NCBI GenBank assembly: GCA_001599755.1
Contig: BCHX01000002.1
Span: 1,984,001-2,048,000 of the forward strand
Length of the DNA stretch: 64,000 nt
From: Gliomastix tumulicola
Lineage: Eukaryota > Ascomycota > Sordariomycetes > Hypocreales > Bionectriaceae
Direction of reading: 5' to 3'
Positions 11,923-22,921 of the stretch are shown piece by piece; the stretch's first letter is position 1; every line of letters begins with the position of its first letter. The notes under the pieces are model-generated. The model was not told the DNA's origin and searched no databases. It saw only the letters and a list, made by a program, of their open reading frames with translations. The translations under genes were made by a program, and so were the position numbers.

Positions 11923-14187
11923 ATGCCCGTCCGCGTCAAGTACAAGCCGCCGCCGTCCAGGCGAGAACTGTCCCCCGTGGGGGCAGGAGCTACCCCACGC
12001 TATACGGAATTTGAACTTCCCCAGATTGGCCCTGACGACGAGTTCCAGGTCATTGTCACCAAGCTTTCCACGCAAGTTCCAACTCTCTGCCTTTTAGCCT
12101 CTACCATGGCATTCGCAGCTAGAAGACCGGGCTAGTACTGACACATTTGTTCTACAGGTTCTTCGCCGAGGCAATTGACCTTCCCAGCACCTTCGAGCAG
12201 CTCCGGACGACGTCGGCTGGCGACCCTCTGCGACTGCTGGTCGACCATCTGGGGAAGACGTGCACTAATCTCGCCATCGTCAACGCGCTCTTGTACGTGC
12301 CTCGCTTTGTCGGCTACGAAGCAGTTTCCCTTCTTCTTCTTTCTACCATTGATTGACTAACACACCACCAGGGCCCTGCGATGGCACTACTCAGCCGAGC
12401 ACGAGCACCGCGACCTCAGCGAGTCCCGTGCCAACGCCTGCGAGATCGTCGCCTGGCGCTTCCTCTCCCGCCAGTCCGAGCGCGACACCGTCGACTACTG
12501 CCTCTACGAGATCCCCGGCAAGGAGGCCATCAACGCCAACCCGGTCCTCCCCACGCCCTTCCCCGGCATCGAGGAAGAGACCGACGAGCTCTCGCCGCTG
12601 CTGCCCGGGCCGCTGTCCGTCAGCAACGGCCTCCGCAGCGGCTCGAGACTGACGGAGATATCACAAATCATACCCAAGCTCACGCTCAGCTCTACCACGG
12701 CGGCTGAGGACCCGCGCGCTGGCGTGTCAGATCGCACGGGCGCGCTCAAGAGTCTCAATGCGCTTGAGATCGCCGTCATTGCCGATGCGAAGCGGTTCCT
12801 GAGCCAGCATATCGTGCAGAAGATCATCACCGGTCTCTGGCACGGCGACATCGTCTTCTGGGATTCTGTCTCGGCCAACTCGACCAAGAAGCCGAGGTAC
12901 TATGATCCGCAGAGCGCTGACCTCTACTCGCGGCTGCGCGTGCCCAAATATCTGAAGGCTTGGGAGGTGGCTTTCTTCATCTGCTTCCTTATTCTCTACT
13001 ACAGCGTCGTGCTGGAGCGGAGCTTTACGAGCATCCCTATCGTCGAGGTGGTTTTTTACCTCTGGCTTGTCGCTTTCCTCTGGGATGAGATTCAAGAATG
13101 GGGCGATGCCGGCATCTTCTATCTCTCTGACTTCTGGAACCTCTTCGACATGGTCATGATTGGGATCGGTGTCCTCTTTGCTATTCTTCGTGTCATCGGT
13201 ATCTGCGCCGATAGCCCACAGGCCAACGGGATCGCTTTCGACATCCTGTCTCTCGAGGCTCTCCTTGTCATTCCTAGGATTTGCTCCTTCTTGAGTTTGA
13301 GTCCGTACTGGGGTACTCTCATTCCGTGTCTGAAGGAGATGGGCAAGGACTTCATCAAGTTCATGATCCTCGTCGTCATCATCTACGTCGGCTTCCTTAC
13401 GACCTTCTCCCTGGTGGCTCGCGACTCCTTCACCGTTGGCGACATGGTCTGGGACATCACTAAGATTTTCTACGGCAACACGGGAATTGGCTTCGACATC
13501 ATGAACCGGATTGACCAGAACTTTGGCCCGCCGCTGATGATTCTCTTCATCACGCTCAGTTCTATCCTGCTCACTGGCTCGCTGACGGGTATGCTGTCCA
13601 ACAGCTTCGGGCGTGTCATGGCGCAGGCCAGGGAGGAGTATCTGTACTTCTACAGTGTCTACGTCCTTGAAGCCTCCACTTCGTCTCGTCTCACGCACTT
13701 CTACCCGCCCTTCAACCTGATCTCGCTTGTCTTCTTCCGGCCTTGGCAGCTCATCTTCTCAAAAGACGACCGCTTCCGTCACGGCCGTATTATTGCCCTG
13801 AAGGTCACGCATTTCCCCATTGTCTCGGTCATTTATGTCTATGAAGCCCTCACGCGAAAGGTCGCCAAGTACCAGGAGAAGGAGGCCTTGGCGACATTCT
13901 CCAATGTGACCCGAGGACGGAGCAACTCGGAAGCGCCACGCAGACGCCCATTCTACCCGAGACATAGGGGAGACTCGCAGTCTCATCAGCGGCGTTTGTC
14001 GGATCAGCTGAGTCCGGAGGGCCGGCCGAGCCCCCGTCCTCATTCAGCTCAGTCTTGGAGTGCGGATGAGGACGATCATCACGGTGATTCTGGTCCGAGC
14101 AATGCCGAGCTGCTTCGTCGGATTGATAAGCTCACCGACCTCGTCATGGCTTTGCGGGAGCAGAACGGTTCGAGCCTGAGGCCTTGA
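11923..14187 (+). CDS. yvc1: Vacuolar TRP-type calcium channel Yvc1
   Basis: Cation channel of the vacuolar membrane that releases Ca2+ to the cytosol after osmotic or mechanical stimulation. Exons are 11923-12071, 12158-12292 and 12372-14187, giving 699 residues. Intron 1 works only with a GC donor (GCAAGT at 12072): the split codon AC|G restores Thr and joins KLST to FFAEAIDLP. The nearby GT at 12076 would break the frame. Intron 2 is ordinary (GTACGT, 79 nt). The protein has a long cytosolic N-terminus, a first membrane segment at about residues 290-310 (AWEVAFFICFLILYYSVVLE), further segments through about 500, and the family's pore and inner-helix region near ILFITLSSILLTGSLTGML. The tail is Arg/Ser/Pro-rich and ends in a short predicted coiled coil. 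The family assignment is clear. Confidence 0.92.
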
Positions 14188-16719
14188 AAATGGCCTCTTG
14201 CCATGATTGGATCTTCTCACAGCCAGCACATTTCTCTTCAAAAAAGGATTTGATTTTGTTTCGTTGAACTGGGTTTGTTGCTATTGGTACTTTTCATACT
14301 GATGGAGCTGATCTGCAGGATAGGTTTGGGTATATCGACTTTTCCTCATGTAAGCTGCCACCATCCCTTTCTTTCACAAAATGTATTTTGGCTCATCCCC
14401 GGGCGGGTCGCTATGGTTTATTACTTATGGCAGCTTGACGTTCTTTCTTGCATGTATTTCTCTCTTTCTTTACCACGTAGCGTGCGATTTGATACAGGTT
14501 GAGGTTTCAGCCTCCCTAATTCCAAGCCTTCTTGATTTGAATGGGTGTTTTCGCGCGTAAAGGTGTCCATATAGTAGTCTGAAGGCTTTTGGTACTTTAA
14601 ACTTCGTACCTTCGCCATTTCACTTTCAGCATTGTCGACTTTTGAAGCTGGGCGCTTGTAAATGTTGGACTGGGTGTCCGCGTCGAAGATGTTCAGGTCG
14701 TATGGCTAGTACCAGTCGAGGGCCCAAATCTCATTGGGGTTTTTCTATGCCAGCACATCCGGTTCGGTGATCCCCCTTGCAACGAGATGGTTCTTGACCT
14801 GGTCCGGTGAGTCCCTTCATTGCGACGAGATGGTCCAGCACCTGTCGGATTTGGGCTGCTGGATCAAGGAGTGATACAATGTCGACCACAGCTCGAAGAT
14901 AAATGCGCGCCAAGGGCTTCGGGATTCTTCTGGTTGGCCATTTTGGCGAGCTTTGGTGAGGGTTGCAGGGTTGTAAGGTCAAAAAGGCGGTTGGGAGTAG
15001 GTGTTATTTTTGTGAGACGAGGGGAAAAAAAAGAGGTTGTAGATAAATCTACTATCCGTACCATTGATTGTAAAGTTGAGGGAGGATTTGTTTGTATGAG
15101 CTTAGTTTTTTGCGACGAGGCGTTGGCAGAGCAGAGCACGCAGAAGAGTCAAGGAGTGTTAGCCTTGTTATCTATGAAGGTCTCATGGACAGCTGCGAAA
15201 AGGATTTGCTGGAGAATACAAGACAGGTCGCTCTCTCATCGTGTCGTGGAATCATCCAAACTCTGTTCCTTACGGAGACTGTAACGCCTATGAATGAAGA
15301 GCCCCTCGAACAGCCTTACGTCTTATATAGTAACTCTGACTCAGCTCTCAGTTGGTTTGGTTGGCTTCTCCCCCAGCCGACCAGGCACCGCTAGTCGATA
15401 AAGAAGGCTGGAACTGTCCGCGATTTCGACTCCGTTGCCTCTGTTGACGTAGTCTCTGTGGCCCTGCTCTTTGTAGTCTTAGCCATGAGTCAATGGAAGT
15501 AACCGTCTCTCATAGAGCTGTCTCTACTAATTCTCTAGAACATCTTGGCCAACTTTCTTAGATCCCAGGAGAGCTTTTGGACGAACTGGGGTCAATTCGC
15601 CGGTTTTTCGCAAGAAGTAATACCACCACGGCCAATACTCATCTTCATCATCGGCCACGGCACTCTGATCTGTGGCGTCTACGTGCACTTCTCGAAGACT
15701 TCCGAGAAGAATACATTGATGCTTCATTTGAGGTACATGGATGGCGTCCAGGATCATCCGGAACGTGAAGGCAGAAACCCACGCTTTACTTTAGGCCGAC
15801 GACCTACACCGCAGCTGGGGCTTCTGCGAGTATTACTATATAAAAACTGTTGGAAGATCTGAAGCATCTTTCTCCGGGTAGTTACTGAATGGAAAACAAC
15901 CTATACCTGATATCCGCCCCTTTACATTGGGAGCGAGAGCTGGCCAGCGACCTTCAGACCAATCACAGACGCCGCTGCCTATCGTTGGCGAACACCACAT
16001 ACGCGGTATTTCGACGCAAGTGATGAACAATGCTTCCGTGACTCTAGGGCGAGGGAGCCTGAGCCGAATGGCACTATCATTGGGACCCTTCCTTATTCCT
16101 GTCCTGACGTCGGGAGATCGTGCGAGGGGGCCACGATTGAACCCATGACAGTTCGAATCGGTGCTCCAGATGATAACTGCTCGCTAGAATATAGGGCAGG
16201 CTCTTTTAGTGATAGGCGAAGCAGGGGTGTTGAATGAAGCTTTAGCTTTGTAGGAGCAATATAAGGGGTCTTGAGACGATTTATATATTTGTAGTTATTG
16301 AGGTTTCGAGGTCACGAAGCTAGGCTGTCTCGCGACTGGATAGATCTAGCCGTGGCTTGAAGGACTTTCCTGACTCACGGCTAGGCCTTAACGGTTGATT
16401 TACCGTCCAAGCCTGTTACACGTTACTCGTGTTGTCCTCCCTTGGAGTGACATTTCACCAAGCACCTGCAGCGTCAGACTGTAGAGCCTAGCAGGGCGAG
16501 TCTGAGGGGACTCGAGATACAGCTTTGCCTTTCTTCCCGAGCTCGCCTTTTCGGTGCGGACTGGGAGCAACTCGTTCTTGCACGAGTCGCAGCGGCTATG
16601 AGTCGTGCTCCGAAGCCAGGACCTCCATCGACCAGATGACGATCTGGAGGCTTTGTGAGCTGAGGAACTCCACGATTCTCTCATTCGAGGAATTCGGTAC
16701 GGAAGGGCCACTGATATGT
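14188..16719. other. 2.5-kb gene-free stretch with decayed coding-like segments
   Basis: Convergent 3' ends of YVC1 and SPB4 flank this region. It holds no intact gene that I can support. At 14765-14850 a short segment is repeated imperfectly (GCAACGAGATGGTTC... and GCGACGAGATGGTCC...). Between about 15090 and 16210 plus-strand frames with protein-like stretches occur, but each is cut by stops and shifts of frame; they are described separately as a possible relic. Confidence 0.5.
15090..16210 (+). pseudogene. Possible gene relic, family unknown
   Basis: Several plus-strand segments read like protein but lie in different frames broken by stops: around 15170-15390 (…EGLMDSCEKDLLENTRQ…), 15560-15765 (…LRALLEDFREEYIDASFEVH…), 15890-16020 (…LISAPLHWERELASDL…) and 16050-16190 (…NGTIIGTLPYSCPDVG…). 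No single intron model with acceptable GT-AG signals joins them. I do not recognise the family. It may be a decayed gene, an unusually spliced gene, or chance. Confidence 0.25.
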
Positions 16720-18675
16720 TCAGTCGCCGAACCCCTCAAACTCATCCTCCTTCGCGGCCTTCTTCGCGAGGTTCTGTGCTCGGACCTGGGCGATGAGGTC
16801 GCCCAGCTCTGCATGCTCCATCTTCTCCTCCTCCGTCATCTTGGACGCCTTCTCGGCCTCCCTCTTCTTTCTGCGCTTCTCCCGCCGCTCGACGCGAGTC
16901 TCCTCCTGTTCTACCTTGTTGCTCCACGCCTCGTTGTTGTTGTTCCTCTTTCGTTTGGCGGCGTCCGCCTGTGTTTGACCTCCACCGGCCTTCTCCGCTT
17001 CTAGTGCCTCCTTTCTTGCCTTCTCACGCGCTTTCTCCTTGTACTCGTATGTGTCCCAGTCCATCTCGACGCCCAGAGATCGGTCACCCTGCCAGGACTT
17101 GACCTCGGGCATCTTGGGCATGCGTAGCAGACCCCACCCCTTGGCGAGGTCCTCCCAGTCGAGTTCGCTAGTCTTGAAGATAGACGTCGCCTGGTGGGCT
17201 ACGTAGCTTCGCACCCAGCTCACAAAGGCCTTTTGCGCCTTGTCGTAGAGGGCGCGGTCGGCGCGGGCCAGGCTGCGGATGTGCTCCGTCGCCAGATCTG
17301 CGTCCTGCTGCGACGTAGGCACCGGCGGCTTCTCGAGCTTCGCGATGGGCGTCTTGCGGATGTCCAGGAAGCGCACGTAGTCCTCCTCCGGGCCGGGGTG
17401 GAGCATAACCACAGATAGACCTTTACGGCCGGCACGACCAGCTCTGCCGCTGCGGTGGATGAAGACCTTAGGGTCTGAGGGGGCGTCGACTTGAACGACG
17501 AGGTCGACTTGCGGGATGTCGAGACCGCGGGCAGCGACATCAGTTGTTAGGAGGATGGTAGGGGATACGGAGGTCAGGAAGCGGGTGAAGTTCTTCTCCC
17601 TCACCTTGGCCGGGTGTTTGCCATGGAGGGGCACGAGGGAGAAGCCCGCGGGGAGGAGTCCCGGGAGGATATGCTGGAAGTAGTCGACGGCGGCACACGT
17701 CGAGAGGAAGACTATACTCCTTTGGGGCCGCATGGGGAGGTTCTCGAGTAGCCGTGCGAGAGCTGGAAGTTTCTGGCTGGCTGGCTTCACAATGTAGCTC
17801 ATCTGAAGACTTGCGGGCGTCCTCCGGTCCTCGACGATGCCGCCACCATCCTTCATCTTAACCTTGACCTCAATTTTAACGGGATTCCGTAGACCGACCC
17901 TGATGATCTCCCCGACTGCCTCGCTTACACTAGCGCTGAATAGACCGGTCCGCCTCTGCTTAGGCAGATTCCCGAGAATCCTCTGCAGGTCCGGCTTGAA
18001 GCCTAGATCCAGTAACCTGTCCGCCTCGTCCAGCACGAGCATCTCGAACGACGACTGCGGACAGTGCACGTGTGGCGACGAGAGCAGCTCAACCAACCGT
18101 CCCGGAGAGGATATAAGCACGTTCGGGCTATGGCGCATGAAGTAGCTCAGATCCTGCGCCGTTGTTGTCGTCCCTCCGACGAGGAGCTGCGGCACAATGA
18201 CTGGGACGGTCGTTGCCGGCCGCTTCTCCTCGTCATCTTTTAAACAGGGCAGCAGTTCGGCCGAGGCGGCGTGGTACTCCAGCAGGGAGAGGAGGACGGT
18301 GTGGATCTGGGCGGCGAGTTCGCGGGTCGGGGTCACCACGATGCCGGCGACGTGGTGGCGCTTCGTCGGCTCTTCGCAGCGGAGGATCCTCTGTACGAGA
18401 GGGATGAGGAAAGCGAGCGTCTTGCCGCTGCCCGTGACGGCCTAGACACAAGGAGCTTGGTAAGTCCAGGGTTCCATTTCTCACTCTATAGGCCGACATA
18501 CCTCAACAACAACGTCCTTGTTCCCAGTGAAGTGAGGGATCGTAGCCGCTTGCACGGGAGTCATCTGCTTGAAGCCCATGGTCGAGACGGCGTCGAGGAT
18601 CCAGTCGTCCATCGGTGGCTGGACGACATCCCAGGCTCTTGCGCTCCTTGTGGGAGCTGCCTTTGCCGGCGCCAT
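16720..18675 (-). CDS. spb4: ATP-dependent rRNA helicase Spb4 (DEAD-box)
   Basis: DEAD-box helicase required for 60S ribosomal subunit assembly (late 27S pre-rRNA processing) in the nucleolus. Exons on the minus strand are 18675-18502 and 18441-16720, with a 60-nt phase-0 intron (GTATGT...TCTAG) immediately before the Walker A motif AVTGSGKT (residues 59-66). Q-motif region, PTRELA, DEAD (196-199), the SAS motif III (GLFSAS) and [11 protein letters not shown] motif VI follow in order. The sequence [15 protein letters not shown] and the C-terminal Lys/Glu-rich coiled coil are typical of Spb4 rather than other DEAD-box proteins. The total is 631 residues. I chose ATG 18675 (MAPAKAAP); the short extension beyond it has no ATG. 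It shares a 524-bp divergent promoter with the PHAF1-like gene. Confidence 0.95.
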
Positions 18676-19199
18676 TGCGATTGGCCGAAAGTCCTTCAGC
18701 ACTCAAGTGAGCGAGTACTACACACTGAAGTGGCGGCGAAAAAAGGACACACGCGGGAAGATCACCCTGAAGTTAAAGATTCAGTCCGCTTAGACAGAGG
18801 ATATTCAGAAAATATTCCACAAAGTCGGCACAGCATAGAAAAGAAGCGGAGTCGCCGCCTATCGATAAGTGTCGATCGCTGACCCCACTGATAAAGCCCG
18901 ATAAGGCCCGATAAGGTACCTAGCTGACTGCCCCGCGTGTCATCCCGCGTCTCCCAAGCTTACTGCCCGTCACAGTCACATGGATCATCGGCCAGCTTGA
19001 CCCGCGCGTCAGCCGTTCCCTTGTGTAAGGGCATGACCTGCATCATAGCATACCAACAGCCTTCATCACCCAACATCGCCCAACAAACAACTTGATGCCG
19101 TACATGTAGCTACAACGACCAGACCTTTGGTACTGACCCCGCCAAGGTATCTTCGACGCTGAATCACTCTCCGACGTGTGCCCTACTGCCAGAGCCGCT
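18676..19199. promoter_or_regulatory. Divergent SPB4/PHAF1 promoter region
   Basis: These 524 bp are the only 5' sequence available to both genes. They carry a dense group of GATA motifs at 18860-18916, listed separately. No open frame of note. Confidence 0.6.
18860..18916. promoter_or_regulatory. Cluster of five HGATAR (GATA-factor) motifs
   Basis: GATA cores lie at 18864, 18890, 18900 and 18910 on the plus strand and one inverted (TATC) at 18860. The last two are inside a direct repeat of the decamer CCCGATAAGG (about 18897-18916). Each fits HGATAR, the site bound by AreA/Nit2-type nitrogen regulators. Binding is inferred, not shown. Confidence 0.55.
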
Positions 19200-20827
19200 A
19201 TGTCGATCTTCGGGACGCCGTTTCCTGTATCGCGCTTCTCGGCGCAGCTCCGTGTTGATGCCGGCAACCGGGGCCTGGGGTTCATGGGTAAGTTGCTTAT
19301 GTTTGTTGCGATGCTTGGACACAGAAGGCTGATATCCTGCGATCAGTCCTCGGCGCGTCGCTTCACGATATCACCACTCGTCTCAAGGCCGAACCGCAGC
19401 GATTCCCGAAGCTCGACGTCATCTACTCGCAAGATCAACCAGTAACAACGCCCGTGTGCATCGCGCTGCCGCACAACGGACTGCGCTTGCGCTTCGATGG
19501 CCCCGAACAACGGCTGCGCCTGATCGAGGTCCTGGACTTCGCTCGGAACAACATCACCTTCGAGGGCAAGGATGTGGTGCGACCACCCGATAGTACAGCT
19601 GCCCCTCTGTCTCCCAACCCTGACGGGACGCCCTCGGGCTCCGGCCCGTCGTTCAGACATATCTACAAGCGATTATTGGGGCCGACGTTTGGCGGCGAGT
19701 TCATAGCGCCCGAGGCGGGACAAGAGGTGGGAATTTACGTGCTGTCATACCCAGGGGTTGCGTTCAACTTCCCGCTCGCTGCGTCGGCATACTCCCCGGA
19801 CAAGGACGTCATGGCTCTCTTGTCGTCTTCTACGGCGACCTCGATGGCCATCTTCCACGGAGACACATGGGCGCAGGCCCGGCCGATGCTCTACACCGCC
19901 ATCCTGCCTAGCGTGAAGGTCTCCTCTGTCGTATCTCGCAGCAAGGATACGTCGCCGGACGAGGTGTCGTTGATTCGAGTGCATGGAGGAGGCAGGCTCG
20001 AGTTATTCCGTAAGTGGACGAGTCATGCCTTCGAAATTCAACTCGGCCAGACAACGCCCCAGGACTTGGTGAGAGAGCTGGGTCCTCCAAGTGCGATCTA
20101 CCAGAAGAACGACGAGAAGATGATCATTCATAAGAGGCGGGCAGCAAGCACAGCGCGGAGCAGGCCCAGCGTGGGGGAACTTGGCTTGCCCGAGGACTTG
20201 ACCGACACTGATCACTCATCATTGGCCACGGCCTCGGACAACTCGGACGAGGAGGCCCAGGCAAGGTACCTGGCCAATCCTCGAGGGGAGTGTTTCTATA
20301 ACTACTTCTATCTTGGATTTGACATCCTCCTCTCGACAGGAGTAACCCCGTCTTTGATGCCCGATCCGCCCGACCCTGAACACATGCCCGCGGAACCTAA
20401 GATCAAGGCAACGACTACCGAAAGGCTCGTTGCAGCCAAATTCATCGTCCACGGAAACATCCCCGGATCTTACGAGTTCAACCGCCATCGCCGCTGCCGC
20501 TGGGAGATTGGCTATCTCAACAACACCGGCAACGGGGAGCCAGTCACCTCTGAGTCCACCTTTCAGGAGATCGAGGACCGTCTGAGCGAGAAGTGGGGTA
20601 CTTGGACCCCGAAGGAGACCCTTAGGCCACAGCAAAGGGGTATGGTCCTGAACCGTGGCTGGGGCGACAGTCCCGGGAGCAGCTGCGAGCTCCTAGGCGG
20701 CTGGGAGGAGAGCGGGATGAAGAGGATCGGGGCGACGGGTGACTCGCTCTCGAATCTGTACGGGTTCCCTGGCCTGGTGCTCGAGGTCCTTAGGAACGGG
20801 TTCGTGAACACCTTGACGATCTTCTAG
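19200..20827 (+). CDS. PHAF1/UPF0183 family protein
   Basis: Fungal member of the UPF0183 family. The mammalian member PHAF1 (C16orf70) works with BCAS3 at the autophagosome formation site and binds phosphoinositides; the fungal role is not established. Exons are 19200-19287 and 19347-20827, split by a 59-nt phase-1 intron (GTAAGT...ATCAG), giving 522 residues. The family's N-terminal pattern is visible: a short beta strand, GASLHDITTRLK, VIYSQDQP, then LPHNGLRLRFDGPEQRLRLIEV. Later come HPGVY-like (GQEVGIYVLSYPGVAFNF) and a second half with the insert typical of fungi. The conserved C-terminal W-GDSPGSSCELLGGW segment is followed by YGFPGLVLEVL. ATG 19200 is the first in frame after the last upstream stop and has a purine at -3. 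Confidence 0.86.
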
Positions 20828-21435
20828 GATAGGGGTGGTCGGTCATCGACGAACAGTGAGGGGGTGGCTTCGGGGGAGGTTGGATCTAGCTTGCAGGCGT
20901 CTGGGTTTGTGAACATAGCCTTGTAGGGCCATGTTCTCCTGTTTTACGAAGGAATTACGGGCTGGGTGCTTTTTTGATGGCGAGCTTTGTCAGTCTTTTT
21001 GTTTATTTCTTCCACTTACGATAAGCAAGCAGCCAGCTCAAGCCTGCCGGGACTTCAGGTCCACAAGCAGCGTCGAATCTTCCCAGCTTGGCTTCTGATA
21101 CCACAATCAATTGGATTTCATTGCCCATATGCTCGCCCAGATTCAATCTACCTATACCAGACAGCTGGTGAGGTTCACGGGAAATCAGTCGAACGGTCGA
21201 AAAGACTTGTATTAGGAAGTAAGGAATTTTCAGTTGATAAGGCGGCGTGCCCTCAGGAGCCTCGACTAGCATAGCCCAGCGCCATGCTATTCGTGGAAGC
21301 TGAAGTTCTGCTAAAGCAATGTCCCAACAGCCGAGTGTGATCCCCGCCATGTCTGACAGACGTAAAAATATACATACCAAAATATGTAAGTGGGCAAGGC
21401 CACGTCATACCCATGCGCAGACTCCCTTGCGCTTA

Positions 21436-21849
21436 TCAACTCGTGTCAAGAGCACAGTCTTTCCGTACTTTCACCCGAGAGCGATTGATGTGGCTACTCG
21501 CGGCCCAGGAGAAAGCAATCATGAGGAGATCTAGCGCCCGGAGTGTCACTGTCAAGGGGAGGAGAGGACCTCTCCCCTTGGCTAGGTATATTGTGCCTCC
21601 TTCGAGAGGACATAAGTAACACCTCACAATTATCAAGGCCACGAACAAGAAGGTCTCCTTGATGCGCAGATCACGGGATTCCTTGGAGAAGAACCCCCAT
21701 CGGTCTGGGATGCGCAGTATTTGCGACTGGATCTTGTAGCCGCGGCTGGCGATGGCGATCAAGTTCTGAGCGGCCCGTTCGTCATCTTCTATGCGCTTGC
21801 GGCGAAAAGTAGCGGAGATGACATCCCCGACTGCAGTAGTAATGTTCAT
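21436..21849 (-). CDS. Hypothetical 137-residue ORF
   Basis: An ATG-started minus-strand frame. Its first 85 residues look protein-like: a charged helix-forming segment (RRKRIEDDERAAQNLIAIA), an aromatic patch (DRWGFFSKESRD) and a hydrophobic stretch (ETFLFVALIIVRCYL). The C-terminal part is less convincing. No family recognised and no supporting neighbour. It could be a small orphan gene, the first exon of a decayed gene, or noise. Confidence 0.22.
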   Translation of the reverse strand: MNITTAVGDVISATFRRKRIEDDERAAQNLIAIASRGYKIQSQILRIPDRWGFFSKESRDLRIKETFLFVALIIVRCYLCPLEGGTIYLAKGRGPLLPLTVTLRALDLLMIAFSWAASSHINRSRVKVRKDCALDTS

Positions 21850-22513
21850 TTTGTTGATAGAGGTCGTGAGAGGACAAAGGCGAGGTTGAGTTCAGTGCAG
21901 GAATACCAATGGGGAGGATATGCAACCATTACGAGTAGAAGAGGGCTCCTTGGATCGTGCCTATGGATGAGTCACGGAATGGAAGTGGCTGGGTGGCTGA
22001 AGCACCGCTGTAGTCAATATTATCACCGAAAGAGAAGTCACTGAACAGAGTGTACAAGACCGTTGATGCCAGTGGTCGAGCTGCTGCCATAGGCGTAGGC
22101 AAAGCTGGCTAGCTCTGCCCCTAGGCTGAGTGAGCTTCCGGTTTCTGCGACAGAGCCGGGGCCCGCGTCGGACGAGGGGTTCGGCTCCGTGGGTGAGACC
22201 ACAGGTTCAGAAATGGAGGTAAGGTATCGTCCAAACTTGTAAAGCAGGTCTGGCCGGCAAGAGCCCCCGGAGCTCTTGCCTTCTAAGTGTCAGCTGAGGG
22301 CAGGTGCTACCTACCTAAGAGAATTAAGTTACGAAGAGGCGTGAAGGACCACCCAAGTTCGCAGGTAAGGAAGGCGTGCCTCAGAATAAGTACTACTAGT
22401 AGTAGCCAGCAGAGACCGTACCAACCAGGGAAGGCGTAATTTGTTATCAGAAAAGGTGACTTAACGGTGTAGACAGGTACATAGATCTGCAGGCGGCAGA
22501 AATTGCCTTGAAG

Positions 22514-22761
22514 GAGGTAGGTATCCCGAGGCCTCGTCTTCCTTCCTCAGTTATGCAAGCAGAAGAGGGCCACCGAAAAGTCGTGTTGCGCGTCCAGTTC
22601 CTTCCCCGTTTCATTAAAGGCAGGTGTGGCAGACTCGCCGTGAGGCAGGTACCCTGAGGCCTCGCGTTCCTTCCTCAGCTACCTTATGCGAGCGGAACAG
22701 GGCCACTAAAAAGTCGTGTTGCGCGTCCAGATCCTTCCTCGCTTCGTTCAAGGCAAGTGCG
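22514..22761 (+). repeat. Imperfect tandem direct repeat, two units of about 115 bp
   Basis: Unit 1 (22514-22628) and unit 2 (22642-22761) share the blocks GAGGCCTCG, TTCCTTCCTCAG, CAGGGCCAC/GAGGGCCAC, AAAAGTCGTGTTGCGCGTCCAG and TCCTTCC-CG-TTC. They differ by scattered substitutions and a 4-nt length change after CCTCAG. Unit 2 ends 160 bp before the ATG of the zinc-knuckle gene. Confidence 0.9.
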
Positions 22762-22921
22762 CACCCCCTCGAGTCTTCTCGTTGCAACCAAATGGACTTG
22801 TCCAGGAATCTCAGAAGTTTGAACACCAACATTGCACATCTGGGAGACTCTGCTTTGATTAACCCTCCTCTTGCGTCGATCGTTGCTTTCTATCGCATCA
22901 CTCCCACACCACCCACCAAGC

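Larger units (their letters stand above)
20828..22921. other. 2.1-kb intergenic region with tandem duplication
   Basis: No gene with confident support. An isolated minus-strand frame at 21436-21849 and a direct repeat at 22514-22761 are listed separately. The section 22080-22500 is rich in AGG/CCT patches and short direct repeats such as GGTAAGGAAGGCGT. Confidence 0.45.
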
